64,000 bases of DNA. Source: Bradyrhizobium sp. RD5-C2 (GTDB lineage: Bacteria > Pseudomonadota > Alphaproteobacteria > Rhizobiales > Xanthobacteraceae). Positions within the stretch are counted from its first letter, which is position 1, and each line of letters begins with the position of its first letter. The position numbers and the translations under genes are program-made. The stretch covers positions 349,239 through 413,238 of the forward strand of contig NZ_BOVL01000022.1 in NCBI RefSeq assembly GCF_019972155.1, read 5' to 3'. A model generated the notes under the pieces. The model saw nothing but the letters and a program-made list of their open reading frames with translations. It ran no database searches and was not told the DNA's origin. Positions 1-7,331 of this stretch are shown piece by piece.

Positions 1-1318
1 CCTCGCGGTTGAACACATCGTGCGAGCCGAGCAGCCGCGGCGCCAGGCTGCCCGGCGCCGCCTCGCCGCGCCAGAAATCTCGCACAATGTTGCGGTACTT
101 GTCGTTCCATTCCGCCCAGCCCGGCGGGAAGCCGCCGACCTGGTAGCCGCCGGGGCCGCAGTCCCACGGCTCGGCGATCAGCTTGACGGTCGCGAGCAAC
201 GGGTCCTGGTTCATTGCCTTCAGGAAGCCGGACTGCTCGTCGAAGCCGTAGACCTCGCGCGCCAGGATGGTGCCGAGATCGAAGCGGAAGCCGTCGACAT
301 GCATGTGGCCGGCCCAGTAGCGCAGGCTGTCCATCACCATCTGGATCACGCGGGGATGCGACAGGTTCACCGTGTTGCCGGTGCCGGTGTCGTTGATGTA
401 GTAGCGCCGCTTGTCAGGCAAGAGGCGATAATAGCTTGCATTGTCGATGCCCTTGAACGACAGCGTCGGGCCGCGCTCATTGCCCTCGGCGGTGTGGTTG
501 TAGACGACGTCCAGAATGACTTCGAGCCCGGTGCCATGCAGCCGCGACACCATCTCCTTGAATTCGCGCAGGCTGTTCGGCACGTCGGCGGCGTAGCGCG
601 GATCCGGCGCGAAGAAGCCGATCGTGTTGTAGCCCCAGTAGTTGACGAGGTGCTTGTCCAGCAGGTTGCTGTCGTTGATGAAGGAATGCACCGGCAATAG
701 CTCGACCGAAGTGATGCCGAGCGCCTTCAGATGATCGATCGCTGCGTTCGACCCGAAGCCGGCATAGGTGCCCCGCAGGTTCTCAGGGACGCCCGGATGC
801 TGTTTGGTAAAACCCTTGACGTGGGTCTCGTAGACCACCGTCTCGTCCCAGTGCACGTCCTGCCGCTGCGCCTCCTGGACCCAGTCGAAGTTGGGATCGA
901 CCACCACGCATTTCGGCATGAACGGCGCGCTGTCGCGCTCGTCGAAGGTCAGATCGTCGCCCGATTCCATCTTGTAGCCGAACACCGCCGGATTCCAGGT
1001 GAGGCTGCCGGCATGGGCGCAGGCATAGGGATCGAGCAGCAGCTTGTTCGGATTGAATCGGTGCCCGCCATCGGGCTGGTAGGGGCCGTAGACGCGATAG
1101 CCGTAGAACGTGCCGGGCTGCACGCCGTTGATGAAGCCGTGAAACACCTGGTCGGTATATTCGGGCAGCTCGAAGCGATGCGTCTCGCGCTCGCCGTCGA
1201 ACAGGCAGACTTCGACCTTGGTGGCGTTGGCGGAAAACACCGCGAAGTTGGTGCCGTGGCCGCTCCAATGGGCACCGAGCGGATAGGGCAGCCCTTCCTC
1301 GATCAAAAAATCGGACAT
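1..1318 (-). CDS. glgX: Glycogen debranching enzyme GlgX (isoamylase type), 3' end outside window
   Basis: Hydrolyses alpha-1,6 branches in glycogen or limit dextrin in the cytoplasm, working with glycogen phosphorylase (glgP lies at 41.8 kb). The first 439 codons are present and run off the left edge; the family is about 690-740 residues. The N-terminus (starting MSDFLIEEGLPYPLG) is the usual CBM48 domain. The GH13 barrel follows, with the nucleophile Asp347 in the block FRFDLG and the general acid Glu383 in EPWDCGP. ATG at 1318 is chosen because no earlier in-frame start fits and the sequence matches the family N-terminus. The neighbouring gene on this strand (1684-3045) is unrelated. Confidence 0.93.
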   Translation of the reverse strand, partial: MSDFLIEEGLPYPLGAHWSGHGTNFAVFSANATKVEVCLFDGERETHRFELPEYTDQVFHGFINGVQPGTFYGYRVYGPYQPDGGHRFNPNKLLLDPYACAHAGSLTWNPAVFGYKMESGDDLTFDERDSAPFMPKCVVVDPNFDWVQEAQRQDVHWDETVVYETHVKGFTKQHPGVPENLRGTYAGFGSNAAIDHLKALGITSVELLPVHSFINDSNLLDKHLVNYWGYNTIGFFAPDPRYAADVPNSLREFKEMVSRLHGTGLEVILDVVYNHTAEGNERGPTLSFKGIDNASYYRLLPDKRRYYINDTGTGNTVNLSHPRVIQMVMDSLRYWAGHMHVDGFRFDLGTILAREVYGFDEQSGFLKAMNQDPLLATVKLIAEPWDCGPGGYQVGGFPPGWAEWNDKYRNIVRDFWRGEAAPGSLAPRLLGSHDVFNRE

Positions 1319-1497
1319 CGTGTCCCCCAAGCCTGGAACTGACAAATCAACCAGCAACAAACGCCGCCGCGCGGAAAACGTTGCATAGGCTAGTTTAGCG
1401 GCAGTTGCCGGTGGTTCGTATGACGTCCGGGCAGGCCGAGCGCGTCATGTCGCGAGAATGCCGATGTTTGATCCACAGGCCATTCGACACACTCGGT

Positions 1498-1619
1498 GTC
1501 GTCCTGGCGAAGGCCAGGACCCATTACCCCAAATCTCATTTGTTGCACGACGCCGGGGCCACGATCTGCTCCGTCACCGAATGCGGTGGCAATGGGTCCT
1601 GGCTTTCGCCAGGACGACG
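1498..1619. mobile_element. 122-bp MITE-like pair of inverted REP-type hairpins (relic of the GIY-YIG element)
   Basis: The 365-bp gap 1319-1683 has no gene but holds two inverted copies (1498-1530 and 1591-1619) of the hairpin that flanks the GIY-YIG gene at 45.0-45.4 kb. Each has stem GTCCTGGC/GCCAGGAC, and the outer copy carries the tail CCATTACCCC. The left copy differs from the 45-kb copy by one loop base (GAAG for GAAA); the right copy keeps AATGGG but its outer bases have drifted. The 21 bases just inside the left copy still match the 45-kb element at 14 positions ungapped, and 60 bp replace the nuclease gene. The arrangement resembles a deletion derivative. The rest of the gap shows nothing recognisable. 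Confidence 0.7.
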
Positions 1620-1683
1620 GCGCGGCTTACAGCAACCGCATCCCCGTCAAACCCGCATGCCCATTCTTGCCAAGACCATCGCA

Positions 1684-3045
1684 CTAATTGCCCGTCAGCA
1701 TTGCAAACCGCCGTCGGTCGATCCGCTCGCGCGCCGATTGTCCCGCTGCGGCGCAAAGGTCGGGTGCATAAAGCTGGCAGCTTCCGCGTTCTGCGGTCGC
1801 CTTGTCGATCATCTCCAGAAGCTGCGAAGGCGCGATGTCGGGGGACGCGGCAATGCGGCCGGCGACGACGTGCTTTTCCATTGTCTCGTGCTCAGCGTGA
1901 TCGAGATCGGGGTTGCGCCAGCAATTTGCGCACATGATCTTGAAGCTCTCCGAGTGCGAATAGATCACGGCGTCCCCGTCCAACTCTTCGCTGATGTCGG
2001 CCAACTGCCGTGCCGTCTCCTGCGTGCCTGCGAAAGCGAAGAACTGGTAATTCCGGCGCAGCAGCGTTGCCAGATGCGGGAAAACCGGTATCTGCTGCTC
2101 GCCATAAGTGTGATGCGTAATCGGGGCGCCGTCCATGAGGATGACATCGCCATAGTCGACGCCGAGATCGCCGTACAGCACGCTGCGGATAATGCCATGG
2201 CACGGAGACAACCGTTCGATCCAGACCGTTTCCTCCTCGCCTGGGTCATCACGATCTGCCGTCCGCTCGGCGAGCGGACGCGCGGCAAGCCTCACCTTGC
2301 AACCCGGATATCCACCCTCCGGCAACCCAAAGCGTCCATGCTCGATTTTCTGCTCCATGCGCTTCCACACGCCCAACGCGGTCTCGGCATCCCGAGCGCC
2401 CGTGGCGCAGATGCCGAGATTCCATTCGGTGCTGTCGACAGCCTCTTCTGACAGGCTTGCAGCGGCCCGGTCCGCCGCCACGCCTTCGGCGAACCTGCCG
2501 CGCGTCTTGTAGAACAGCCCCAGATTATAGTGATGTGCGCTCCTTTGCGGATCGATGTCGATCAGTCTTCGAAGACTGGCCTCGGCGATCGCATCGTGCT
2601 GGCGCGCCGTCATTCGCGCCGACGTGGCGAGCCCGCGCAGGATCTGCTCCTGTTCAGGCCGCCCTTCACTGAGTTTCGACAAGCGGTCCAGCTTTGCGAC
2701 CATCGTCTGAAATATCGGGTGCTCCGGCGGCGGCGCATTCAGATCGTCGATGTCGCGGACGGCTTCGAGGCACATGCCGAGCCTTGAGAGGATAGCTATG
2801 TCGTCATCGTGGGCGTCGGCGATCTCTGCAAGAATGTCGGCCGCCTCCTCCCTCGTGAGGCTTCGTTCGTCGACAATCCATAACAACGCCATCGCCGCCT
2901 CAGGCTGGTGGCGCTGGGCCTTTCGGAGCGGTTGGATCTTCTGCGATGCAGCCTGCTTGCGGTCCGCCCGTCCTTCTGCAACGGCGTCACGTGCAATCGC
3001 GTCGATCTCGTCGAAAGGGAGAACTGCGCTGGGACCATTCGACAT
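1684..3045 (-). CDS. TPR-like protein of unknown function
   Basis: A cytoplasmic protein of 453 residues with no signal peptide or membrane segment. The middle (about residues 150-230) has helical repeats of TPR type, for example the block around HHYNLGLFYKTRGRFAEG. The C-terminal half (about 255-400) is a separate globular region rich in aromatic residues, with HGIIRSVLYGDLGVDYGD and a CANCW pair of cysteines; I do not recognise it as a named family. The N-terminal 60 residues are charged and probably helical. It stands alone: radC follows upstream on the same strand after 65 bp, and the stop lies 65 bp from the hairpin pair. Codon use matches the region, so it appears to be a real gene. Confidence 0.75.
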   Translation of the reverse strand: MSNGPSAVLPFDEIDAIARDAVAEGRADRKQAASQKIQPLRKAQRHQPEAAMALLWIVDERSLTREEAADILAEIADAHDDDIAILSRLGMCLEAVRDIDDLNAPPPEHPIFQTMVAKLDRLSKLSEGRPEQEQILRGLATSARMTARQHDAIAEASLRRLIDIDPQRSAHHYNLGLFYKTRGRFAEGVAADRAAASLSEEAVDSTEWNLGICATGARDAETALGVWKRMEQKIEHGRFGLPEGGYPGCKVRLAARPLAERTADRDDPGEEETVWIERLSPCHGIIRSVLYGDLGVDYGDVILMDGAPITHHTYGEQQIPVFPHLATLLRRNYQFFAFAGTQETARQLADISEELDGDAVIYSHSESFKIMCANCWRNPDLDHAEHETMEKHVVAGRIAASPDIAPSQLLEMIDKATAERGSCQLYAPDLCAAAGQSARERIDRRRFAMLTGN

Positions 3046-3110
3046 GATCGGCTTCTCCGTGTCGACGCTTCGGTTGAAAGGGGAATGGCGATGGTCTCAA
3101 TGCAGCGAGA

Positions 3111-3824
3111 CTACATCAATTTCATCCCCTTCAAGCTCGTATGCCCGTTCTTGCCGACGATGATGTGATCATGCACGGCGATCCCGAGCGGCTTTGCGAT
3201 GTCGACGATGGCTTTCGTCATCTGGATGTCGGCCTGCGACGGGGTCGGGTCGCCGGAAGGATGATTGTGCACCAGGATCAGCGCGGTGGCGGACAATTCC
3301 AGCGCGCGCTTGATCACCTCGCGGGGATAGACCGGGGTGTGATCGACGGTGCCGGTCTGCTGCACCTCGTCGGCGATCAGCTGGTTGCGCTTGTCGAGGA
3401 ACAGCAGGCGGAATTGCTCCTTGTCGGCGAACGCCATGCCGCTGCGGCAATAGTCGATGACGTCGTTCCAGGACGACAGCGCGATGCTACGCTTGATCTC
3501 GCCCTTGGCGATCCGGTCCGCGGCCGCGGCGAGCAGCTTGAGCTGGTTGATCGAGGCGTCCTTAACGCCTTCGACCTCGCGCAGCCGCGCCGGCGACGCG
3601 TGCACGACCTCGGCGAACGAACCGAACTTCTTCAACAGCGCCTTCGCCAACGGCTTGGTGTCGCGGCGCGGGATCGCGGCGAACAGCGCCATCTCGAGGA
3701 GCTCATAGTCGGTCAGCGCGTCCGGCCCGGCGGCGTAGAAGCGCTCGCGCAGCCGTTCGCGATGGCCGTGATAATGCGGCGTCTCGTCGGTGTCGTCGTT
3801 GCTGGCGTCGGGTCTGGCGGGCAT
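3111..3824 (-). CDS. radC: RadC/YicR family JAB1/MPN-domain protein
   Basis: RadC-family proteins combine an N-terminal helix-hairpin-helix domain with a C-terminal JAMM metalloprotease-like domain. The old assignment to DNA repair is doubtful and the biochemical role is unknown. The HhH region includes LREVEGVKDASINQLK. The JAMM signature HNHPSGDPTPSQAD, carrying the zinc-binding histidines and aspartate, is intact and close to the C-terminus. The frame is open upstream to 3953, but the ATG at 3824 gives the family N-terminus (MPARPDASNDD) and 237 residues, and avoids overlapping the divergent glycosylase gene at 3944. The gene pair is divergent with a 119-bp gap. Confidence 0.9.
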   Translation of the reverse strand: MPARPDASNDDTDETPHYHGHRERLRERFYAAGPDALTDYELLEMALFAAIPRRDTKPLAKALLKKFGSFAEVVHASPARLREVEGVKDASINQLKLLAAAADRIAKGEIKRSIALSSWNDVIDYCRSGMAFADKEQFRLLFLDKRNQLIADEVQQTGTVDHTPVYPREVIKRALELSATALILVHNHPSGDPTPSQADIQMTKAIVDIAKPLGIAVHDHIIVGKNGHTSLKGMKLM

Positions 3825-3943
3825 CGGCCACAACCATGCCGTGCCTGCCGCGTTTTGCAAGGGCCGATGCAGCGTCCCGGTTTGCCACGACGCGACGGGC
3901 GAATTACCGTTGCCTGCAACGAGATCGAAAAGGGGAGGGCGGC

Positions 3944-4663
3944 GTGACGTCATTCAAGGTAATCCGCTCGCGTGCCGAGAAGCGCAAGGGCGGGCCGAAG
4001 GCGCTCGAGAAACTGCTGCGGCCGCCGGTGGGCGCCAAGGCACTGGCAAAGCTCGGCGACGACCGCGTGCTGGCCGAAATGACCAGGCGCGTGTTCTGCG
4101 CGGGTTTTGCCTGGAGCGTGATCGACGCCAAATGGGAGGGCTTCGAGGACGCGTTCCTCGGCTTCCAGCCGGCAAAGCTCGCGTTCAAGCCGGACGAATA
4201 TTGGGAGAAGCTCGTCAGCGACACCAGGATCGTGCGTAACGGCGCCAAGATCATGTCGGTGCGCGACAATGGCCGCTTCGTGCAGGAGATCGCGCGCGAG
4301 CACGGCAGCTTCGGCAAATTCCTTAGCGCCTGGCCGTCAGCGGACGAGATCGGGCTGCTCGATCTGCTGAGCAAGCGCGGCAGCCGGCTCGGCGGCAACA
4401 CCGGGCAGATGCTGCTGCGCTTTCTCGGCTGGGACGGCTTCGTCACCTCGCGCGACGTCGTCGCCTGCCTGCGTGATGCCGGGCTCGACATAGCCGAGGA
4501 GGTCAAGTCGAAGCGCGATCTCGCCAAGGTGCAGGCGCAGTTCAACGCCTGGGCAGAGGAGACCGGGCTATCCTATCTGCATCTGTCGCGGATCTGCGCG
4601 ATGTCGATCGGCGAGAACCACACGCCCGAGGAGATCGTCGAGCGGACGCGGAGCGACTATTGA
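3944..4663 (+). CDS. DNA-3-methyladenine glycosylase I-like protein
   Basis: Predicted to excise N3-methyladenine from alkylated DNA (Tag/PF03352 type, HhH-GPD superfamily). Family-like blocks are FCAGFAWSVIDAKWEGFEDAF near residue 50 and DTRIVRNGAKI near residue 95. The protein is 239 residues, longer than E. coli Tag (187), and the C-terminal extension FNAWAEETGLSYLHLSRICAMS is compact. The start is GTG at 3944: a strong Shine-Dalgarno AGGGGAGG at 3931-3938 sits 5 nt upstream, whereas an in-frame ATG at 3836 has none and would overlap the radC leader. The zinc-binding cysteines of classical Tag are not obvious, so substrate range is uncertain. Confidence 0.8.
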   Translation: MTSFKVIRSRAEKRKGGPKALEKLLRPPVGAKALAKLGDDRVLAEMTRRVFCAGFAWSVIDAKWEGFEDAFLGFQPAKLAFKPDEYWEKLVSDTRIVRNGAKIMSVRDNGRFVQEIAREHGSFGKFLSAWPSADEIGLLDLLSKRGSRLGGNTGQMLLRFLGWDGFVTSRDVVACLRDAGLDIAEEVKSKRDLAKVQAQFNAWAEETGLSYLHLSRICAMSIGENHTPEEIVERTRSDY

Positions 4664-4678
4664 CCTTGTCGAGGGCGC

Positions 4679-5503
4679 TTACACCTGAACCCACGGCTTC
4701 TCGCCGTGGCGCTCGGACAGCGTGAAGATCTCGACGCCGTCGGCGGTGACGCCGACCGAGTGCTCGAACTGTGCCGACAGCGAACGGTCGCGGGTCACCG
4801 CGGTCCAGCCATCGGACAGGATCTTCACATGCGGCTTGCCGAGATTGATCATCGGCTCGATGGTGAAGAACATGCCGGGCTTCAGCGGCGCGCCTTCGCC
4901 GGGGCGGCCGATATGGATGATGTTCGGCTCGTCGTGAAACAGGCGACCGAGGCCGTGGCCGCAGAAGTCGCGCACCACGCTCATGCCTTGCGGCTCGACG
5001 AAGCTCTGGATGGCGTGGCCGATATCGCCGGTGGTGGCGCCGGGCTTGACGGCGGCAATGCCGCGCATCATCGCCTCATACGTCACCTCGATCAGCCGCT
5101 CGGCCTTCCGCGCGATGGCGCCGATCGCATACATGCGGCTGGAATCGCCGTACCAGCCGTCGACGATGAAGGTGACGTCGACATTGACGATGTCGCCTTC
5201 CTTCAGCGGGCGGTCGCCCGGCATGCCGTGGCAGACCACGTGATTGATCGAGGTGCAGGTCGAGTAGCGATAGCCGCGATACATCAGCGTCGCCGGATAG
5301 GCGCCGTGGTCGAAGGCGAACTTGCGGACGAAGTCGTCGATGACCGAGGTCGGGACGCCCGGCTTGACGATGTCGGTGAGCGCATCGAGGCATTTCGACA
5401 CCAGGGCGCCTGCCTTGCGCATGCCGGCAAAGCCGCTCGGTCCGTGCAGCTTGATCTGGCCGGTCTTGCGAAGCGAGGTGTCGGTGGCGTCGATATAGCT
5501 CAT
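4679..5503 (-). CDS. map: Methionine aminopeptidase, type I
   Basis: Removes the initiator methionine from nascent proteins in the cytoplasm; an essential dinuclear metalloenzyme. At 274 residues it has the usual length. All five metal ligands of the pita-bread fold are present: Asp109 (in VNVDV), Asp120 (WYGD), His183 (CGHGLGR), Glu216 (FTIEPM) and Glu247 (QFEHS). A second conserved histidine is His92 in HVVCHGMP. It ends 16 bp from the convergent glycosylase gene. No C-terminal extension or N-terminal zinc finger is present, so it is the type Ia form. Confidence 0.97.
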   Translation of the reverse strand: MSYIDATDTSLRKTGQIKLHGPSGFAGMRKAGALVSKCLDALTDIVKPGVPTSVIDDFVRKFAFDHGAYPATLMYRGYRYSTCTSINHVVCHGMPGDRPLKEGDIVNVDVTFIVDGWYGDSSRMYAIGAIARKAERLIEVTYEAMMRGIAAVKPGATTGDIGHAIQSFVEPQGMSVVRDFCGHGLGRLFHDEPNIIHIGRPGEGAPLKPGMFFTIEPMINLGKPHVKILSDGWTAVTRDRSLSAQFEHSVGVTADGVEIFTLSERHGEKPWVQV

Positions 5504-5671
5504 GGGCGGGATGTTTCTTCGGGCAAGGGGCTGATTTCAGGCCCTAATTTAATGATCGGCGCGCCCGGCGCAAGCCAAGCTTGGGCATGGGGACAATGCT
5601 CAAACGGCTTGATTTTTCGGCCAAATCCAGAACAGCGGCGGCCGCTTGCCCGAAAAAGCCGTGCGGAGGCG

Positions 5672-6988
5672 TCAGCTGGAGACCTCGACCACGCTCTCGA
5701 CAGGCAGCGCGCCGCCGCGGATGCGGAGTTCCCGCACCGGGTAAGGCACCTTGATGCCGTCCTGCTTGAAGGCGTCCCACAGCGACAGCATGACGTCGCT
5801 CTTCACGCCGTCCATGCCGTCGGGATCGGCGATCCAGAAGGTCAGCGAGAACTTCATGCCGAGTTCGGCGAATTCGGTCAGGATGCAGTTCGGCGGCTTG
5901 CCCTTGAGCGCGCGGGCGTGGGCGGTGGCGGTATTGATCGCGAGCTTGCAGACCAGCCTCGGATCGGCATCGTAATTGGCGGCGAAGGCGATCTTCACCA
6001 ACGTGTTCTTGTCGGTGTAGGTCCAGTTGGTGACCTTCTGCGTCACCAGGTCCTCGTTCGGGATCAGGAACTCGCGGCCGTCGCCGGCGGCGACCGAGAT
6101 GTAGCGGGTCTTCATCGCGCTGATGCGGCCCTGGCTGTCGCCGATGGTGACGAGGTCGCCCGGCTTCACCGACTTGTCGACCAGCAGGATGATGCCCGAG
6201 ATGAAGTTGGCGACGATCTTCTGCAGGCCGAAACCGATGCCGACGCCGACGGCGCCGGACAGCACCGCGAGCGCCGACAGGTTGATCCCGACCGCGCTCA
6301 GGGCAATCGCGACCGCGATCACCATCAGGCCGATGCGAATGATCTTGACCAGCAACACCTGGATCGACGGGGTCAGGTCGGTCGAGCGGGTGATCTGGCC
6401 ATCGATGAAATTGCTGGCGATATTGCTCAGCCACAGCGCCAGGATCAGCACCGCGCCGGCCTTGATCAGCAGCAGCGGGCTCAGCCGCAGACCGCCCACG
6501 ATGACCGCGAACGAATCCAGCGTATCGGCCGCCCAGTCGAGCTGGCCGATGATGCTGAGGGCGGCGACCACCCAGGCCGCGATCGAGACCAGTTTGACGA
6601 TGAAGGCGTTGTCGATCACCGAGGTCACGAGGCGGATCACGAGCCAGGCCAGCGCCAGCTTGGCGGAGACCGCGATCAAATAGCTGCGGCTCGGCCAGGT
6701 CGCGTGCCACATCACGATGCGCGAGATCACCATCAACACCGCGAACACTGCGGTGGAGGCGCTCGATACCATCACGCGGGCAAAGTGCCGGAGCGGCAGC
6801 GGCCAGCGGCTCGCCAGCGACGACATGTTGACCCGCGCATGAATGGCGGTATCGGCGGCGTAGGCGACGCCCGCGGCGGCGAGGATGATGCCGAACTGCA
6901 GATAGAACCAGGGCGAAGCGATCTCGGCACCGACCGAGCGCGCCGCCATTTGGATCGATTCCAGGACGTCCTTCCAGCTCATGTCCAT
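5672..6988 (-). CDS. MscS-family mechanosensitive ion channel
   Basis: An inner-membrane channel that opens under membrane tension to release solutes at osmotic downshock. Of 438 residues, the N-terminal half has about four to five hydrophobic helices (starting near residues 28, 70, 105, 135 and 165). It is followed by the MscS core: a pore-lining glycine/alanine helix (LSGAVGVGIGFGLQKIVANF), the beta domain (KPGDLVTIGDSQGRI) and the C-terminal cage domain. The frame opens at a TTG at 6994, but the ATG at 6988 is more likely; neither has a strong ribosome site. It is larger than E. coli MscS (286 residues), placing it with the medium-size MscS-like channels. Monocistronic; the map start lies beyond a 168-bp gap. 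Confidence 0.92.
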   Translation of the reverse strand: MDMSWKDVLESIQMAARSVGAEIASPWFYLQFGIILAAAGVAYAADTAIHARVNMSSLASRWPLPLRHFARVMVSSASTAVFAVLMVISRIVMWHATWPSRSYLIAVSAKLALAWLVIRLVTSVIDNAFIVKLVSIAAWVVAALSIIGQLDWAADTLDSFAVIVGGLRLSPLLLIKAGAVLILALWLSNIASNFIDGQITRSTDLTPSIQVLLVKIIRIGLMVIAVAIALSAVGINLSALAVLSGAVGVGIGFGLQKIVANFISGIILLVDKSVKPGDLVTIGDSQGRISAMKTRYISVAAGDGREFLIPNEDLVTQKVTNWTYTDKNTLVKIAFAANYDADPRLVCKLAINTATAHARALKGKPPNCILTEFAELGMKFSLTFWIADPDGMDGVKSDVMLSLWDAFKQDGIKVPYPVRELRIRGGALPVESVVEVSS

Positions 6989-7104
6989 CGGCAAAATCTC
7001 AACTCGAAGCGCGGGTCAGGCGAATGTGATTCGAAGGTGCAGCCAGAATCCCACAATGGCGCGCACGCGACCATCGATACACCACAGTGTCGGGGCGAGT
7101 TAGA

Positions 7105-7148
7105 GCGTTTTCGAGCGAAGTGGTCACCGGTTCGCGTGAAGAAAACGC
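7105..7148. repeat. Intergenic hairpin of the GCGTTTTC/GAAAACGC family
   Basis: Arms GCGTTTTC (7105-7112) and GAAAACGC (7141-7148) enclose a 28-nt loop containing GAGCGAAGTGG and TCGCGTGAA. The same unit, with the same loop words, occurs at 9227-9272 as the third stem of a composite repeat. It sits in the 343-bp gap 6989-7331 between the divergent MscS and antiporter genes. The remainder of that gap shows only the direct repeat reported at 7295-7323. Confidence 0.75.
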
Positions 7149-7294
7149 GTCAAAACAAGAATCGAGAGCCCCGTTCCGATCTTGTCGGAACGAAAAAAGG
7201 TTCTCGGGGCTCACGGGACCGGGCACATTGCCGCTTAGGACAGAAATCGGTTGGCGTCCCAGTGTGGCGACGATAAGGATGCAATTGCAAGTAT

Positions 7295-7323
7295 TTGAGA
7301 CCTCCCAAGTCCTTGAGACCTCC
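7295..7323 (+). promoter_or_regulatory. Direct repeat TTGAGACCTCC just before the antiporter start
   Basis: Two identical 11-mers at 7295-7305 and 7313-7323, with an 18-bp period, end 8 bp before the ATG at 7332. The second copy overlaps the ribosome-binding region (AAAGG at 7324-7328). Seen directly; a role as protein or RNA regulatory site is inference. Confidence 0.4.
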
Positions 7324-7331
7324 AAAGGCGC

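Noticed and set aside
4706..7276. An 856-codon open frame on the + strand opposite map and mscS
   Set aside because: It is the reverse-complement shadow of two recognisable minus-strand genes; the product is a His/Asp/Gly/Arg-rich string with no family features, as is usual in high-GC DNA.
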